Shown: positions 51,263 through 61,225 of the stretch, in pieces | Layout of the letters: each line of letters starts with the position of its first letter | Position numbering within the stretch: position 1 is the stretch's first letter | Source of the DNA: CBDFKF01 sp965248765 | GTDB lineage: Bacteria > Pseudomonadota > Alphaproteobacteria > VGEJ01 | Assembly (NCBI GenBank): GCA_965248765.1 | Contig: CBDFKF010000002.1 | Coordinates: 186,001-250,000 of the forward strand | Direction of reading: 5' to 3' | Length of the DNA stretch: 64,000 nucleotides | Translations under genes and position numbers: made by a program | The notes under the pieces: generated by a model | The model's input: only the letters and a program-made list of their open reading frames with translations | Told to the model about the DNA's origin: nothing | Databases searched by the model: none

Positions 51263-53173
51263 GTGGGTGCTGTGGAGACGCTGCTGCCGCGGCTCGTTGA
51301 CCTACACGGCTTCGCCGCGGTGTTCGTCGTCTGCGGTATTTTTGTGCTCGCCGGGCGGGTCCTGTGCAATGGCCGCGGCGGACCCGAGATCAACGTCTTG
51401 GTCGGCTGGGGTGTCGCCGCCGTTGTATTCACCTTATGGGGCGTTGCGAGCCCGCTGTCGATGAAGATACCCGCCACCGGGATATTTGCGCTCGCCATCC
51501 TTGCACTCGCCTTTCGTCGTTTTCGACCGACCAGAACCGATCTTGTGGAGCTCGGTCGCGTTTTGGTCGTTGCCGGGCCGCTGCTCTTGGTGCTTGCCGG
51601 CAAACAAGTATCCCAAGTTGATGCCTTTACGCACTGGCTCGCCAACGCGGTCTACCTGATGGATCACGACATGTTTCCGGGCGAGGGAAGACCGTCTGGG
51701 CTTGGTAGCGGGCTAGAGGCATTTCCCTACAATCTGCAGTTCCCCGCCTACATGGCCAGTCTCCTGAGTCAGGACGTTCCGACTGCAGCGTTAACGCACA
51801 CCAACATATTCCTCCAACTCGCGTTCTCGCTCGTCGCCGCGCGGGTTGTCGCGGGCACCTGGCTCGACGTCAATCCGGAGGGCGACTCGCAGGGCCCGGT
51901 GCCGTGGTGGGCGTGTGCACTCGGCGTTTTGATGGCGACTGCGCTTAATCCGGCGTTTGTGCCCAACATCGCCTTCACCAGCTACGGCGATCCCAGCACC
52001 GCGGTGACACTCGCGCTCGCACTAGCGCTGGGCTGGCGCCTGCTGGAACGATTGCGTATTGGGCGATCGATGGTCTACGACGGAATCTCCTTGGCGGCGA
52101 TGCTGGTCGTATTGGTCAACCTTAAGCAGGCCAACCTCTCGCTTCTTGCGATCGTGATCCTTGCTTTGTTGGTTGTTGCGGCGTGGGACCGATCGGTCCC
52201 GCTGACGGCCGCTATCAAGATGATCGCGGTAGTCGCCGGACCCGCGGTCATCATCTATGCATCGTGGCGCGGATACGTTGCGGCCAATCTCGGTGGGCAG
52301 GAGCTCGGGTTCCTTCCGCTCAGCGATTGGGACTTCGGATCGGTCCCGGCGATACTCGCGAAAATGCTCCACATAGCCAGTCATAAAGGCGGGTACTTCG
52401 GCATGATGGCGCTATTGATCATCGCGGCGGCATGGGGAGCACGCCATCGGAAGCTCGATCCGGCGACGCGCCTCGTGGCGCTCGTGGCGTTATCATTCGT
52501 TGGCTATGTGCTTGCGCTGACGCTGGTTTACGTCACAGCGTTCAAGGGGCTGCCACGCCTCGGCGCGCAGTCGTTTTGGCGCTACCAAACCCAGCTAGGT
52601 CCAGCGGGCGTGCTGGCGACGGCGGTCGCCGTTCGGCATTGGGGTGGTCCTTGGCTCGCTGCCGCTCGTCCGCTGATCGCGCGGCGTTTGCCAGTGGCCC
52701 CCGTGGTGCTCGTTCTGGTACTGCCGGTCGTCTTCGTGGATTGGCTCCGGCGTGATCTCGATCCGCCCAAGCCGTTCGTTCGTGAGGCGATGGCGGCATT
52801 GGCGCGTGATTTGCCGCGCGACGCCCGACTCGCGATCATTCACCACGGTGACAACGGCAACCTGACATGGCTCGCCCGTGGCGTGTTGCTACTGATGCCG
52901 CCGCGACGGCCGGATCTCCACATCGACCTGCTCCGCGAGATGGATTCCGGCGCACTAGATGCGGCTGCAGCGCGCGATTTCGATCATGTTTGGATCTACT
53001 GCGTCCCTTCCGAGGTTGCGAGAATGCTGGAGCCTCAGATCGACGATAGCAGCGCTCATCTTTTGCACCACGATGGTGATGAGTGGCGGCCGGTGGCCAG
53101 CTGGCCCTATCCACCACCATGGGCCGCGTTTCTCGGCGGGAGTACCAAGTTCCGCGGGTATGGATGTAATTAG
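51263..53173 (+). CDS. large polytopic membrane protein of unknown function
   Basis: 636 residues starting at GTG. About twelve hydrophobic segments (for example VVFTLWGVASPL, LLLVLAGKQVSQVDAFTHW, GVLATAVAVRHW, VAPVVLVLVLPVVFVDW), and a soluble C-terminal domain of roughly 120 residues (REAMAALARDLPRDARLAII onwards). The arrangement resembles GT-C glycosyltransferases or O-antigen ligase-like proteins, and DAFTHWLANA may be the extracytoplasmic motif. No firm family is recognised. Encoded next to glycan genes. Confidence 0.55.
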   Translation: MGAVETLLPRLVDLHGFAAVFVVCGIFVLAGRVLCNGRGGPEINVLVGWGVAAVVFTLWGVASPLSMKIPATGIFALAILALAFRRFRPTRTDLVELGRVLVVAGPLLLVLAGKQVSQVDAFTHWLANAVYLMDHDMFPGEGRPSGLGSGLEAFPYNLQFPAYMASLLSQDVPTAALTHTNIFLQLAFSLVAARVVAGTWLDVNPEGDSQGPVPWWACALGVLMATALNPAFVPNIAFTSYGDPSTAVTLALALALGWRLLERLRIGRSMVYDGISLAAMLVVLVNLKQANLSLLAIVILALLVVAAWDRSVPLTAAIKMIAVVAGPAVIIYASWRGYVAANLGGQELGFLPLSDWDFGSVPAILAKMLHIASHKGGYFGMMALLIIAAAWGARHRKLDPATRLVALVALSFVGYVLALTLVYVTAFKGLPRLGAQSFWRYQTQLGPAGVLATAVAVRHWGGPWLAAARPLIARRLPVAPVVLVLVLPVVFVDWLRRDLDPPKPFVREAMAALARDLPRDARLAIIHHGDNGNLTWLARGVLLLMPPRRPDLHIDLLREMDSGALDAAAARDFDHVWIYCVPSEVARMLEPQIDDSSAHLLHHDGDEWRPVASWPYPPPWAAFLGGSTKFRGYGCN

Positions 53174-53212
53174 CGATCCGCAGTGCGTTGATGACTCGGG
53201 TCATGTCGCCTG

Positions 53213-54094
53213 ATGAATGTCGCCGTCTTTGGCGCAACCAGCAAAACCGGCCGCCCGCTGGTCCGCGCGTTGTGTGATTGCGGCCACCGGGTCGTCGCCT
53301 TAAGCCGCGCGATCGATAATGCAGCCGCGATCGACGGACGCGCGCTGCCGCGTAGCGCCAACCTAACTGAGCAGGATACCGTGCGAGAGGGGATACATGA
53401 TGCGGATTGGGTGGTGAGCCTGGCGCATGCGCGCTTTACTGACTGTATTCTTAGCGCCGTGCCGGCACGCTGTGAGCGGCTCGTGCTGACCGGCTCGGTT
53501 CGCAAATACACCACGCTCGCCGATCCCGCGGCGGCCGATGTGCGGGCTGCAGAGGTAGCCTTCCTGGCGTCAGGGCGCAAAGGTGTCATGCTCCACGCCT
53601 CGATGATCTATGGAGCTGCCGACGACCGCAATGTCGGGCGAATCCTGGACTTTCTTCGCAGTTGGCCGGAGGCCGTACCACTGGTGGTGCCGTTGCCGGA
53701 CGGCGGTCGGAGGACGGTGCAGCCGATTTTCGTTGACGATATGGTGGCGGCGATCGTGGGCGCTCTCACGCGCGCCGAGGCGGTAGGACCCACGATCGAT
53801 GTGGTTGGTCCCGAGCCGATAACCTACGCCGAGATGGTCCGAGTTTGCGCAGCCGCGGTCGGCAAACGGGTTATCGTTCTGCCGTTCCCCGTCGGTGTGG
53901 CCGCCTCGCTCGCTTCGCTCGCCACCAGGTTTGGTGTCCCGCTGCCATTCGATGCTGCGTCCATCCGACGCGCCGGAGAGAGTAAGCGGTTTTCAACCCG
54001 CGCTATGTGCAGCCAGCTGGGCGTCATGCCGCGCCCGTTTGAGGAAGGCGTGCGACAAAAGATTGCGCGCGAGGAGATCGCGGGTACGCACTAG
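53213..54094 (+). CDS. NAD(P)-binding atypical SDR family protein
   Basis: 293 residues. N-terminal Rossmann motif NVAVFGATSKTGRPLVRALCDCG, then VVSLAHARFT, VLTGSVRKYTTL and a later MLHASMIYGAADDRNVGRI with QPIFVDDMVAAIVGAL. The YxxxK catalytic pair of classical SDRs is not evident, so it belongs to the atypical complex-I NDUFA9-like or NmrA-type group. It converges with the FkbM gene, the two overlapping by a few bases. Confidence 0.78.
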   Translation: MNVAVFGATSKTGRPLVRALCDCGHRVVALSRAIDNAAAIDGRALPRSANLTEQDTVREGIHDADWVVSLAHARFTDCILSAVPARCERLVLTGSVRKYTTLADPAAADVRAAEVAFLASGRKGVMLHASMIYGAADDRNVGRILDFLRSWPEAVPLVVPLPDGGRRTVQPIFVDDMVAAIVGALTRAEAVGPTIDVVGPEPITYAEMVRVCAAAVGKRVIVLPFPVGVAASLASLATRFGVPLPFDAASIRRAGESKRFSTRAMCSQLGVMPRPFEEGVRQKIAREEIAGTH

Positions 54095-54815
54095 TCGGGA
54101 GTGTCGGTTCGAAAGAAGACTCCGTCGATCTGCAGTTGACGGGCCAGTGCCCGGCTGAAAAACCGCTCATCACAAGGTGGGGCGCGAAGCCAAGCGCGTG
54201 AATTCGTTTCAGCAGGGTCAGGTAATCGAGCTCGCCCTGATAAAGCGGGATCAAAGACATCTCGACCTGCAAACCCGCGATCCGACCTAGGACGCCTTCC
54301 GCACCTGCAAGGACGTGCTTTTCGTACCCTTGGGTGTCGATCTTGAGGAAGACGTTGTCCGCAGCAGCCGGCGCGACGAGGTCGTGGAAGACCGCGTCGA
54401 GCCGGACCACCTGGACAGCTTCCTCGTCACTAATCTCGAGCTTGGGGAAGGCGCGTTGCGTCGCGTCGGTCGCCGGCAGCAGGGAGTTCATGTCGGAGCG
54501 GTTGCCGGTCCTCAAGTGTCCGGGCCCTGCTTCAGAACCCAGCGCCACCCGCTGTACGACGTCCCAGCGAGGGTCGGCGCGCGCGCGATCGGAGAGCGTC
54601 TCGTGAGCCTTGGCGCCCGGCTCGAAAGACACGATCCGATCCGCATATCCGTGACGACGCAGCCGTTCGCCGTATTGGCCCTCGTTGGCGCCGACGTCGA
54701 CAATCAGCGTGATCGCATGGTGAGCTAACAGCTGCGCCAGCCGATCCCACTCCGAGTCGGCGCGGGCAAGCTTGCCGCGGCGATGCCGGCGAAACGGCAC
54801 CCTCATAGACCGCAA
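54091..54815 (-). pseudogene. FkbM-family methyltransferase with a frameshift near the 3' end
   Basis: SAM-binding domain with LIVDVGANEGQYGERLRRHG, RIVSFEPG, VFLKIDTQGYEKHVLAGAEG and IAGLQVEMSLIPLYQGEL, all typical for FkbM. At 54158-54162 (A-run on the plus strand) the minus frame leaves GF; one more base would restore the normal end FSRALARQLQIDGVFFRTD and a stop at 54091-54093. FkbM proteins O-methylate sugars or small molecules. The change may be a one-base assembly error, in which case the gene is intact. Confidence 0.7.
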
Positions 54816-54845
54816 TGCTCAGCCTCGGTGAGCCTCACGCAGAAC

Positions 54846-55798
54846 TCAGCCGTTGATCATTTTCGCGACCGCCTTGAAGCGGCGCTGGGCCCTCCACGTG
54901 TCGCCGATCAATGCGTTATCACAGCTTGAGCACGGACTCTCTTTCTCGCCGAAGCTAGCAAGCGAGCGCCGCCATTCCACCAACCTCATATGAGCATAGG
55001 CGTGAAAGATAGTAGGCATGTCGTGCAGGTCGCAGATGACGTAGTCCTTGTGGTCGGCAGCGTCGGACCGGATTCGGCAGCACGGCACGACTTGGCCATT
55101 GTAGTTGACGGTGAAGTGGGTGAACGGTTCCAGGCACGGGCTCAGGCGGTGGAAATCCTGGTCCACGTCCGCGATCAGCTCACCCATGTTCGATCCCAGC
55201 GTTCGCATGTTGGGCTCATACATTTGGATGTGCATCCCGGGATATTTGACAGTGGCCTTGTACTGCTCGCCAGGCTTGTATTTGGTGAACCGGATCTTCG
55301 CCCCGATCTTGCGAGAGAGCGTCTCAATACGCCTGACGACCTTGGCGTCATTGAGGTCTTCTCTATCGCCGGTATGGATTGACAGAAATATTTCGTTCAG
55401 ACCGGCGTCGCGGAGAGATGCCAGGTACTCGGCAGTCACGTAGTCACCATTGGAGAACAACGAGATGTTGGCGCGCGGGGCAGCGCTGCGAACTCGTTCT
55501 ACGTGATCGACGATCGAGCGATCAGCCAACGGTTCGTTGTAGTTGCTGAGGTTACTGTTCCGGAGTAATCGATCGAGCCGAGATCTCGAACAATTTTTTC
55601 TAATACATCATCGCTCATGTAAATGTTCGAACTCTTGCGGTCTATGAAAGAATTCGCGCAGAACCAGCACTTTCTATTACAAAAAGAGAAGGTCTCAAAC
55701 TCAACGAAATGAACCGACTTCTTGAACAACCGCCGCGCCTCGTCCAGCGCGGTCTCACGCCGGAAGTGCTGTGGCTCAATGAACTCTCGCATTACCAT
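54846..55798 (-). pseudogene. radical SAM/SPASM enzyme split by a frameshift
   Basis: The first part (55798 to about 55551) carries the [4Fe-4S] motif CNRKCWFC in FETFSFCNRKCWFCANSF and ends near DYSGTVT. The second (about 55550 to 54846) continues in another frame as NYNEPLADRSIVDHVERV, has FLSIHTGDREDL, and a SPASM-type cluster region (VVPCCRIRS..., SPCSSCDN). A single missing base near 55551 joins them into one gene of about 317 residues. Members of this type act in peptide or sugar modification. Pseudogene versus sequencing error cannot be decided. Confidence 0.72.
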
Positions 55799-56076
55799 CT
55801 TTCAACGCGTGCGACCCGGAGCCGCCCGGGGCCGGATACATCGGCAGTGCTGACGATCTCGTCCTGCTAGCCGCGCCAACGAATGGAGCGGATTGTGACA
55901 TCACGGAGCTATTACCGTCAAAGTGCAGGGGCGATGAGGCGCGGCGCAGGTATAATATAATGGGTCGCGAAAGCGAGTCGAGGTGGGGCCGGCACGGCAG
56001 CGGTAATCGGCTGCCTTGTGTTAACTGCACCCGAATTGGGTCACAGACAGGCTTGTAGAGATTTGGTACGTCGCCG

Positions 56077-56948
56077 ATGGACCTAGCAAGTTTGAGCACT
56101 CGGCTGATCAAGCGCTGGCGGGCTGTGTCGGCCCGTAACAGGTCCTCGAACGACCCAAAGAACGTCGTATTCGTGGGCGGTGTCCAGCGGTCTGGCACCA
56201 ACATGCTGATGGCTTTTTTTACCGCAACGTGGAGACCGAGGTGTTCCACGAGACTAACGAACGGCTCTATGAGAGCTATCACCTCAAAGGACCAGATGTT
56301 GCACGAGTACTAGTCAGCGCGTCGCCCTTCGCGTCGTGGTGATCAAGGTGCTTCTGGAGGCACATCGGCTAGCAGCCCTTCTCGATGACTTCCCTTCGTC
56401 AAAGGTCATCTGGATGTTTCGCAACTACGACGATGTCGTCAACTCCCACGCCAGGAGCTGGCCCGAGGGCAGGAACAAGATCGACGACATCGTGGTCGAT
56501 CCGGACAGAGGCGGGTGGCGTGCCCAAGGGATGACGGAAACTTGGGTTGGTGCGTGAGCTTTATAATCCTGAAATGACGAAGGAGAACGCGGCGGCGGTG
56601 TTTTGGATCTATCGTAACCAGCTTTTGTTCGACCAGGATCTGCACAACAACGCCCGGTGCAAGGTGGTCTTCTATGACGACATGGCCCAGTCACCAGGTC
56701 ACACAGGTGCCGAGATCGCGCGCTTTGCCGGGATCAGGCCGAAGCCGGCCATGTGGCGCCAGATCTCAGCGTCATCTGTTCGTCGCGACCCACGACCGCA
56801 GGTCGACGAACCGATTCGTGTCGTGGCGGACGACATGCTCTCACGCTTAACCGATGCCTATGAGCGCGGTAGGAAGTCGGCGGAGCCGGCTTCCATGGTG
56901 ACTGCCAGCGGGGCCGCCACCGCAGGAGTGTTTCAACGGGATAGCTAG
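56077..56948 (+). pseudogene. sulfotransferase-like gene with at least three frameshifts
   Basis: PAPS-binding P-loop VFVGGVQRSGTNMLMAFF at the start, then the frame shifts at a T7 run (56214-56220) into RNVETEVFHETNERLYESYH; again near 56335 into VIKVLLEAHRLAALLDDFPS and VIWMFRNYDDVVNSHARSW (conserved region with the Arg/Ser pair); and once more near 56545 into RELYNPEMTKENAAAVFWIYRNQ. Restored, the protein is about 290 residues, usual for bacterial sulfotransferases that transfer sulfate from PAPS to glycans. Upstream, 55799-56076 holds no gene. Confidence 0.68.
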
Positions 56949-57030
56949 ACCCAAGTTGGCTGCCGAGCACGATGCTTTGCTCGCGCTTGGATCATCGGCT
57001 CCCCATATCTGCCTGGAGTCGGCCGAATCG

Positions 57031-57849
57031 ATGATTCCGCTGCACGACGACAATCCGACCACGATCAAGCCGCTCGCAACTATCGGCCTGATCGCCGCAT
57101 GCGTTCTCGTGTTTGTTTGGCAGTTCTCCCTGTCGAGCCAAGCCGCGCAGCAGTTTGTCTACGGGCTCGGCTTTATTCCGGCCGTCCTATTCGGCGATCG
57201 CGCGCTCCCGCCCGAGATCGCGCTGGTGCCGGCAATCGCAACGCCGTTCACGTCAATGTTCCTACACTCGGGCGCTGCACATCTCGGCGGCAACATGCTC
57301 TATCTGTGGATCTTCGGCAACAACGTCGAGGACGCGATGGGCCATGGCCGGTTCATCGCTTTCTATGTCCTCTGCGGGTTGGCGGCAGCACTCGCCCAGG
57401 CGCTTTACGCCCCGTCTTCCACTGTCCCGATGGTCGGCGCGAGCGGGGCGATCGGCGGCGTGCTGGGGGCCTATCTGTTGCTCCACCCCAAGGCCCGGGT
57501 GCTGGTGTTTATTTTCATCTACCTCGTGCGGATACCGGCGGCGATCGTGCTTGGGCTGTGGTTTGTTCTCCAGCTCGTGAACTCAGCGATGATCCCAGCC
57601 GAAGCAGGCGGTGGCGGGGTTGCCTATTGGGCGCATATCGGCGGATTCGTCGCCGGCGCACTCTTGATCCTCGTTTTTCGGAAGAAGGGCGTGGAGTTGT
57701 TCGATCGCAGTAGGCCCGGCGCTATCGACGGCGGTCAGGTGCCCCGTCTGCCTTGGGTGGAGCGGCGCTACCGCATGCGTCACCGGCCAGAAGCCGGCTC
57801 GTCTGAATCGGGGCCGTGGGGACGTCGGCGGTCCGGCCCCCGGGGCTGA
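57031..57849 (+). CDS. rhomboid family intramembrane serine protease
   Basis: 272 residues from the ATG at 57031, where the membrane domain begins; earlier in-frame starts add non-conserved sequence. Six helices; active-site Ser in GASGAIGG and His in YWAHIGGFVAGALL; the L1 loop contains TSMFLHSGAAHLGGNMLYLWIFG with the conserved H/N pair. The C-terminal 50 residues are a basic, Arg-rich cytoplasmic tail. It cleaves transmembrane substrates in the inner membrane. Confidence 0.9.
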   Translation: MIPLHDDNPTTIKPLATIGLIAACVLVFVWQFSLSSQAAQQFVYGLGFIPAVLFGDRALPPEIALVPAIATPFTSMFLHSGAAHLGGNMLYLWIFGNNVEDAMGHGRFIAFYVLCGLAAALAQALYAPSSTVPMVGASGAIGGVLGAYLLLHPKARVLVFIFIYLVRIPAAIVLGLWFVLQLVNSAMIPAEAGGGGVAYWAHIGGFVAGALLILVFRKKGVELFDRSRPGAIDGGQVPRLPWVERRYRMRHRPEAGSSESGPWGRRRSGPRG

Positions 57850-57855
57850 GAGCGC

Positions 57856-58626
57856 TCAAATGACGAGCGATCGCAGCGCCACCCCGCCGTTACGATCCGC
57901 AATCAGCAGTTGGCCGGCCGCGATCGGGTGCCATTCCGCCGGCTCGAGCTGCAATGGCTCAGAGGCAATGAGGACGCCCGCGTCGAACCGGGACCAATAG
58001 AGGCTGGGCGGTACCTCGTCAGTAGAGAACCGCACGGCGAACATGCGCTCGCCATCGCTTAGGGCTGCGGTCAGCCGAAACGGCTCGGCGATGCCGGCCC
58101 TTGCCATCATCTGGACAATGATACTAACGGTACGTGCCAGAGCACCGGCGGGATCGTCGGTGAGCTGGTTGCCGAACAGCAAGTAGAAAATCACTTCACT
58201 ATCTGTGGTGCCTCGACGTTGGTCGTAGAACTCGTCGGGGATCATCCGCTCTAGTTCGCGCCGCAACTGCCGATAGCCGCCGATCTGGCCGTTGTGCATG
58301 AACATCCAGCGGTCGTGAACGAAGGGATGGCAATTGGTGCAAATAACTTCAGTGCCGGTCGACGCACGGACGTGGGCGAAGAACAACGGCGCGCGGATCT
58401 GATGCGCGATGTTGCGCAGATTCGAATCGTTCCAGGCCGGTAGCACCTCGCGGTAAAGGCCGAGATCGGCCCGCGCCCCGTACCAGCCGACACCGAATCC
58501 GTCTCCGTTCGTCGTGGTGGTTGCCTCGCGTGCGCGGAGGCTCTGCTCAATCAGCGAGTTCTCTGGCTCGATCAAAAGTGTTTCGAGGTAGACCGGTGCG
58601 CCGCCGTAGGCCAACCATCGACACAT
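57856..58626 (-). CDS. class II glutamine amidotransferase (YafJ/EgtC-like)
   Basis: 256 residues. The N-terminal nucleophile follows the initiator Met (MCRWLAYGG), exposed after processing. NGDGFGVGWYG, APLFFAHVRASTG and HPFVHDRWMFMHNGQIGGY form the GATase type 2 active site; TTDSEVIFYLLF follows. The group hydrolyses glutamine-like amide bonds and includes gamma-glutamyl hydrolase EgtC; specificity unknown. It converges with the rhomboid gene with only 6 bases between stops. Confidence 0.9.
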   Translation of the reverse strand: MCRWLAYGGAPVYLETLLIEPENSLIEQSLRAREATTTTNGDGFGVGWYGARADLGLYREVLPAWNDSNLRNIAHQIRAPLFFAHVRASTGTEVICTNCHPFVHDRWMFMHNGQIGGYRQLRRELERMIPDEFYDQRRGTTDSEVIFYLLFGNQLTDDPAGALARTVSIIVQMMARAGIAEPFRLTAALSDGERMFAVRFSTDEVPPSLYWSRFDAGVLIASEPLQLEPAEWHPIAAGQLLIADRNGGVALRSLVI

Positions 58627-58724
58627 GTGGCGCTCGTTCGAAGCTCGTTGCTGACGTGTACACTATAGGCGAGCGCTGGCATCGAGGCACGGACCAGTGG
58701 GAGCGTGCATTGGGAGGTGAAGCT

Positions 58725-58973
58725 ATGCTGGATGTCGCGTTAGGGGCACTCCTCGCCGCCGGAGCGGGCCAGATGGTCGTGTTGATACCCGGTAATCTCG
58801 GGTTGTGGACCGTGGTCGCGGCCAGTGGTGTAGTACTCATCCTTGCGCCGACCCTCGCGTTCGCTGGTCTCGCGGTCGCGCTGCGGCTGATCTTCGTGTT
58901 GTCGCAACGGCTGGCGGCTATTGAGATCGTCGGAATTTCGCTGCTCCTCGCGCTGGCTGCCGCGTTGATCTGA
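58725..58973 (+). CDS. small two/three-helix membrane protein
   Basis: 82 residues with a good ribosome site (GGGAGG) 7 bases before the ATG. Almost entirely hydrophobic: MVVLIPGNLGLWTVVAASG, LIFVLSQRLAAIEIVGISLL and two other stretches. No family is recognised. It lies 23 bases upstream of the DUF1932 dehydrogenase gene on the same strand and may be co-transcribed. Confidence 0.5.
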   Translation: MLDVALGALLAAGAGQMVVLIPGNLGLWTVVAASGVVLILAPTLAFAGLAVALRLIFVLSQRLAAIEIVGISLLLALAAALI

Positions 58974-58996
58974 GTCGTTGCACCAACCCATGGGAA

Positions 58997-59902
58997 GTGA
59001 ATATGACAGAACCAGACACGATCGCGATTCTGGGCCTTGGCGAAGCCGGCACGGCGATTGCCTCTGGCCTGCGTGGCGAATCGCGTTGGGACGGCGATGT
59101 TTTCGCGATCGACACCGCCCGTGACCTGGGTGAAAAGGGACGCGGCATTCGCGAGCGCGGCGCCGCAGTGGGCATTGAGGTATTCGAGGACTACGGGCAG
59201 TTCCTCGCCGGCGTTGATCTCGTCTTTTCTGTCGTGACCGGAGAGGAGGCTCTCAACGCCGCCACCGCGGCGCGACCGCATCTGAAGACTAATGCGGTCT
59301 ACCTCGACCTTTGCACGATCACACGCGATATGGCGATCACCAACGCCGCGGCACTGGATGGATCCGGAGCGCGTTACGTCGATGTCGCCGTGATGGGGAT
59401 GTTTCACAACTTCGGCCATCGCGCACCGATGCTGCTAGCGGGGCGCGATGCCGCAGAAGTGGCCACGTGGATGCGGTCGGCTGGCCTAGAGCCGACGGTG
59501 TTGAGCAGCAGAGTAGGCGATGCTTCGGCCGTAAAGCTGCTTCGTAGCGTCGTGATGAAAGGACTGGAGGCGCTCGGCGTTGAGTGCTTGGTGGCGGCTG
59601 AACGCCAGTGTCTTCGGCCGGAGGTCTTGGATTGCTTCGCCGATCTCGACAGCGTGTCGTTTGCCGACTATCTCGGCAAGCTCGTCACCACGCATTTGGT
59701 TCATGCCGAGCGGCGCCTGGGCGAAATGGAACTGGTCGCCCAGATGCTGCGCGAGACCCGTATGGAGCCTGTGATGACCGAGGCCATCTGCCGGAGCCAC
59801 CGGCGGACCCTTGCCGCCGGTAACTCAGCCGCAGACGGCGTCGTGCCGGAGCTGGAAGCTGCCCTCAAGATCTTAAGCGAGCGCGTGATGGAGAATGCCT
59901 AG
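58997..59902 (+). CDS. NAD(P)-dependent dehydrogenase with DUF1932 domain
   Basis: 301 residues. N-terminal Rossmann domain (AILGLGEAGTAIASGLRGES, VFSVVTGEEAL) of the 6-phosphogluconate/3-hydroxyisobutyrate type, then YLDLCTITRDM and a C-terminal DUF1932 domain (SAVKLLRSVVMKGLEALGVE), in which Lys in KLLRS is the likely catalytic residue. Enzymes of this layout oxidise beta-hydroxy acids or phosphogluconate analogues. Substrate unknown. 59903-60088 downstream contains only a GC-rich stem and T6 run (60079-60084), possibly a terminator. Confidence 0.85.
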   Translation: MNMTEPDTIAILGLGEAGTAIASGLRGESRWDGDVFAIDTARDLGEKGRGIRERGAAVGIEVFEDYGQFLAGVDLVFSVVTGEEALNAATAARPHLKTNAVYLDLCTITRDMAITNAAALDGSGARYVDVAVMGMFHNFGHRAPMLLAGRDAAEVATWMRSAGLEPTVLSSRVGDASAVKLLRSVVMKGLEALGVECLVAAERQCLRPEVLDCFADLDSVSFADYLGKLVTTHLVHAERRLGEMELVAQMLRETRMEPVMTEAICRSHRRTLAAGNSAADGVVPELEAALKILSERVMENA

Positions 59903-60088
59903 TCTAAAGAAGCTGCCGGCCCGTGGTCTTGGCTACGGCGCAAACTGGTAGGTTTTTCGGGCGCGGTGTGATGACTGTCATACCCGGATGCTTGGGCAGC
60001 ATCCTACGTTGCGCTCACCCCCTCTGGGTATTCCTCCCTGACCTCACTCTCCCCTGTCATACCGGCGGCGGGGGTTCTTTTTTGGCCA

Positions 60089-61225
60089 TTAGACAATGCG
60101 TTCCAGCACCGCGAAGAGGCGATCGACGTCGGCCTCGTTGTTCCATAAATGCGGAGTGATCCGGAGCGCGTCGCCGCCACGGAGGCTGATCTCCACGTTG
60201 CTTTCGGCGAGGCGCTCAACGATCCGCTCCGGCAGCCCGTCCGGCGCACGCAGACCGAGGAAGTGGCCGGCGCGCAGATGGTGCGGTACATACCGGAAGC
60301 CAACCTCGCTCGCGCGCTCGGCGATCTCGCGATTACGAACCGTCAGAGTCTCGGCGATCTCGGCGACCCCCCATTCGAGAATCTGCTGGATAGCGGCCAT
60401 AGCCATCGGCATCAGCGCGAAATTCGCTCTTTCGCCCATATCGAAACGACGGGCGCCCGGCCTGAATTCCTCAGGGTAGACCACCGGCCCACCGAAGCGC
60501 TCGCCGAGTTGACGCTGGAACATCGAATGCTCTAGCGGGACACCACTGTGATGTTGAGGCGCGACGTAGAGGAAGCCAAGTGTGTAAGGCCCAAGAAGCC
60601 ACTTGTAAGTGGCAGCGACGAGAAAGTCGGGCTGGATCTCCCTCACATCGAGCGGCATGGCGCCAGCCGCTTGGGTGGCATCGAGCACGTAAGCGGCGCC
60701 AACCTCGCGGCAACGGCCGCCTATCGCCACCAGGTCGATCAGTCCGCCATCGGTCCAGTGGCAGGGAGGCAGGGCCACCACCGCCGCGCGCTCATCGATA
60801 GTCTCGAGCAGCGCGCTGGTCCAATCGTCGTCATCGGGCCGCGGCACCGCGAAGAGCTCAGCGCCGCCATGGCGCGCTCTCTCTCGCCAGCCGAGCACGT
60901 TGGAAGGGTGCTGATCGGCGAGGACGATAATACGGCTTCCCGGTGATACCTCGAGATTGGCTGCCGCGACCGCGACGCCATAGCTTGCCGCGGGAATGAT
61001 CGCGATCTCATCAGCCGTAGCGCCGATAAGCCGGCCGAACAACGTGCGCGCCTCGTCCGCCTGGTTAAAGAAATCCTCAGTGTGGATGGTCCACGGCCGC
61101 ACCTTACGATCGATCCCGCGCACGCCTGCCTCGCGCACACTGTGCATCAACGGCGAGAGATAAGCGCAGTTGAGGTAGGCGAGATCATCGGGGATATCGA
61201 ACAGGTGACGCTGGCAACCAATCAT
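60089..61225 (-). CDS. class V aminotransferase (isopenicillin-N-epimerase/CsdA-like fold)
   Basis: 378 residues from the ATG at 61225, which overlaps the creatininase stop (ATGA). Fold type I PLP enzyme: AYLNCAYLSPL at the start, IIPAASYGVAVAAANL, YVLDATQAAGAMPLDVRE with the PLP-binding Asp, and VAATYKWLLGPYTLGFLYV with the Schiff-base Lys. Members act as kynureninase-like enzymes, cysteine desulfurases or racemases. No zinc or Cys loop typical of desulfurases is seen, so the reaction is open. Coupled to the creatininase. Confidence 0.88.
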   Translation of the reverse strand: MIGCQRHLFDIPDDLAYLNCAYLSPLMHSVREAGVRGIDRKVRPWTIHTEDFFNQADEARTLFGRLIGATADEIAIIPAASYGVAVAAANLEVSPGSRIIVLADQHPSNVLGWRERARHGGAELFAVPRPDDDDWTSALLETIDERAAVVALPPCHWTDGGLIDLVAIGGRCREVGAAYVLDATQAAGAMPLDVREIQPDFLVAATYKWLLGPYTLGFLYVAPQHHSGVPLEHSMFQRQLGERFGGPVVYPEEFRPGARRFDMGERANFALMPMAMAAIQQILEWGVAEIAETLTVRNREIAERASEVGFRYVPHHLRAGHFLGLRAPDGLPERIVERLAESNVEISLRGGDALRITPHLWNNEADVDRLFAVLERIV

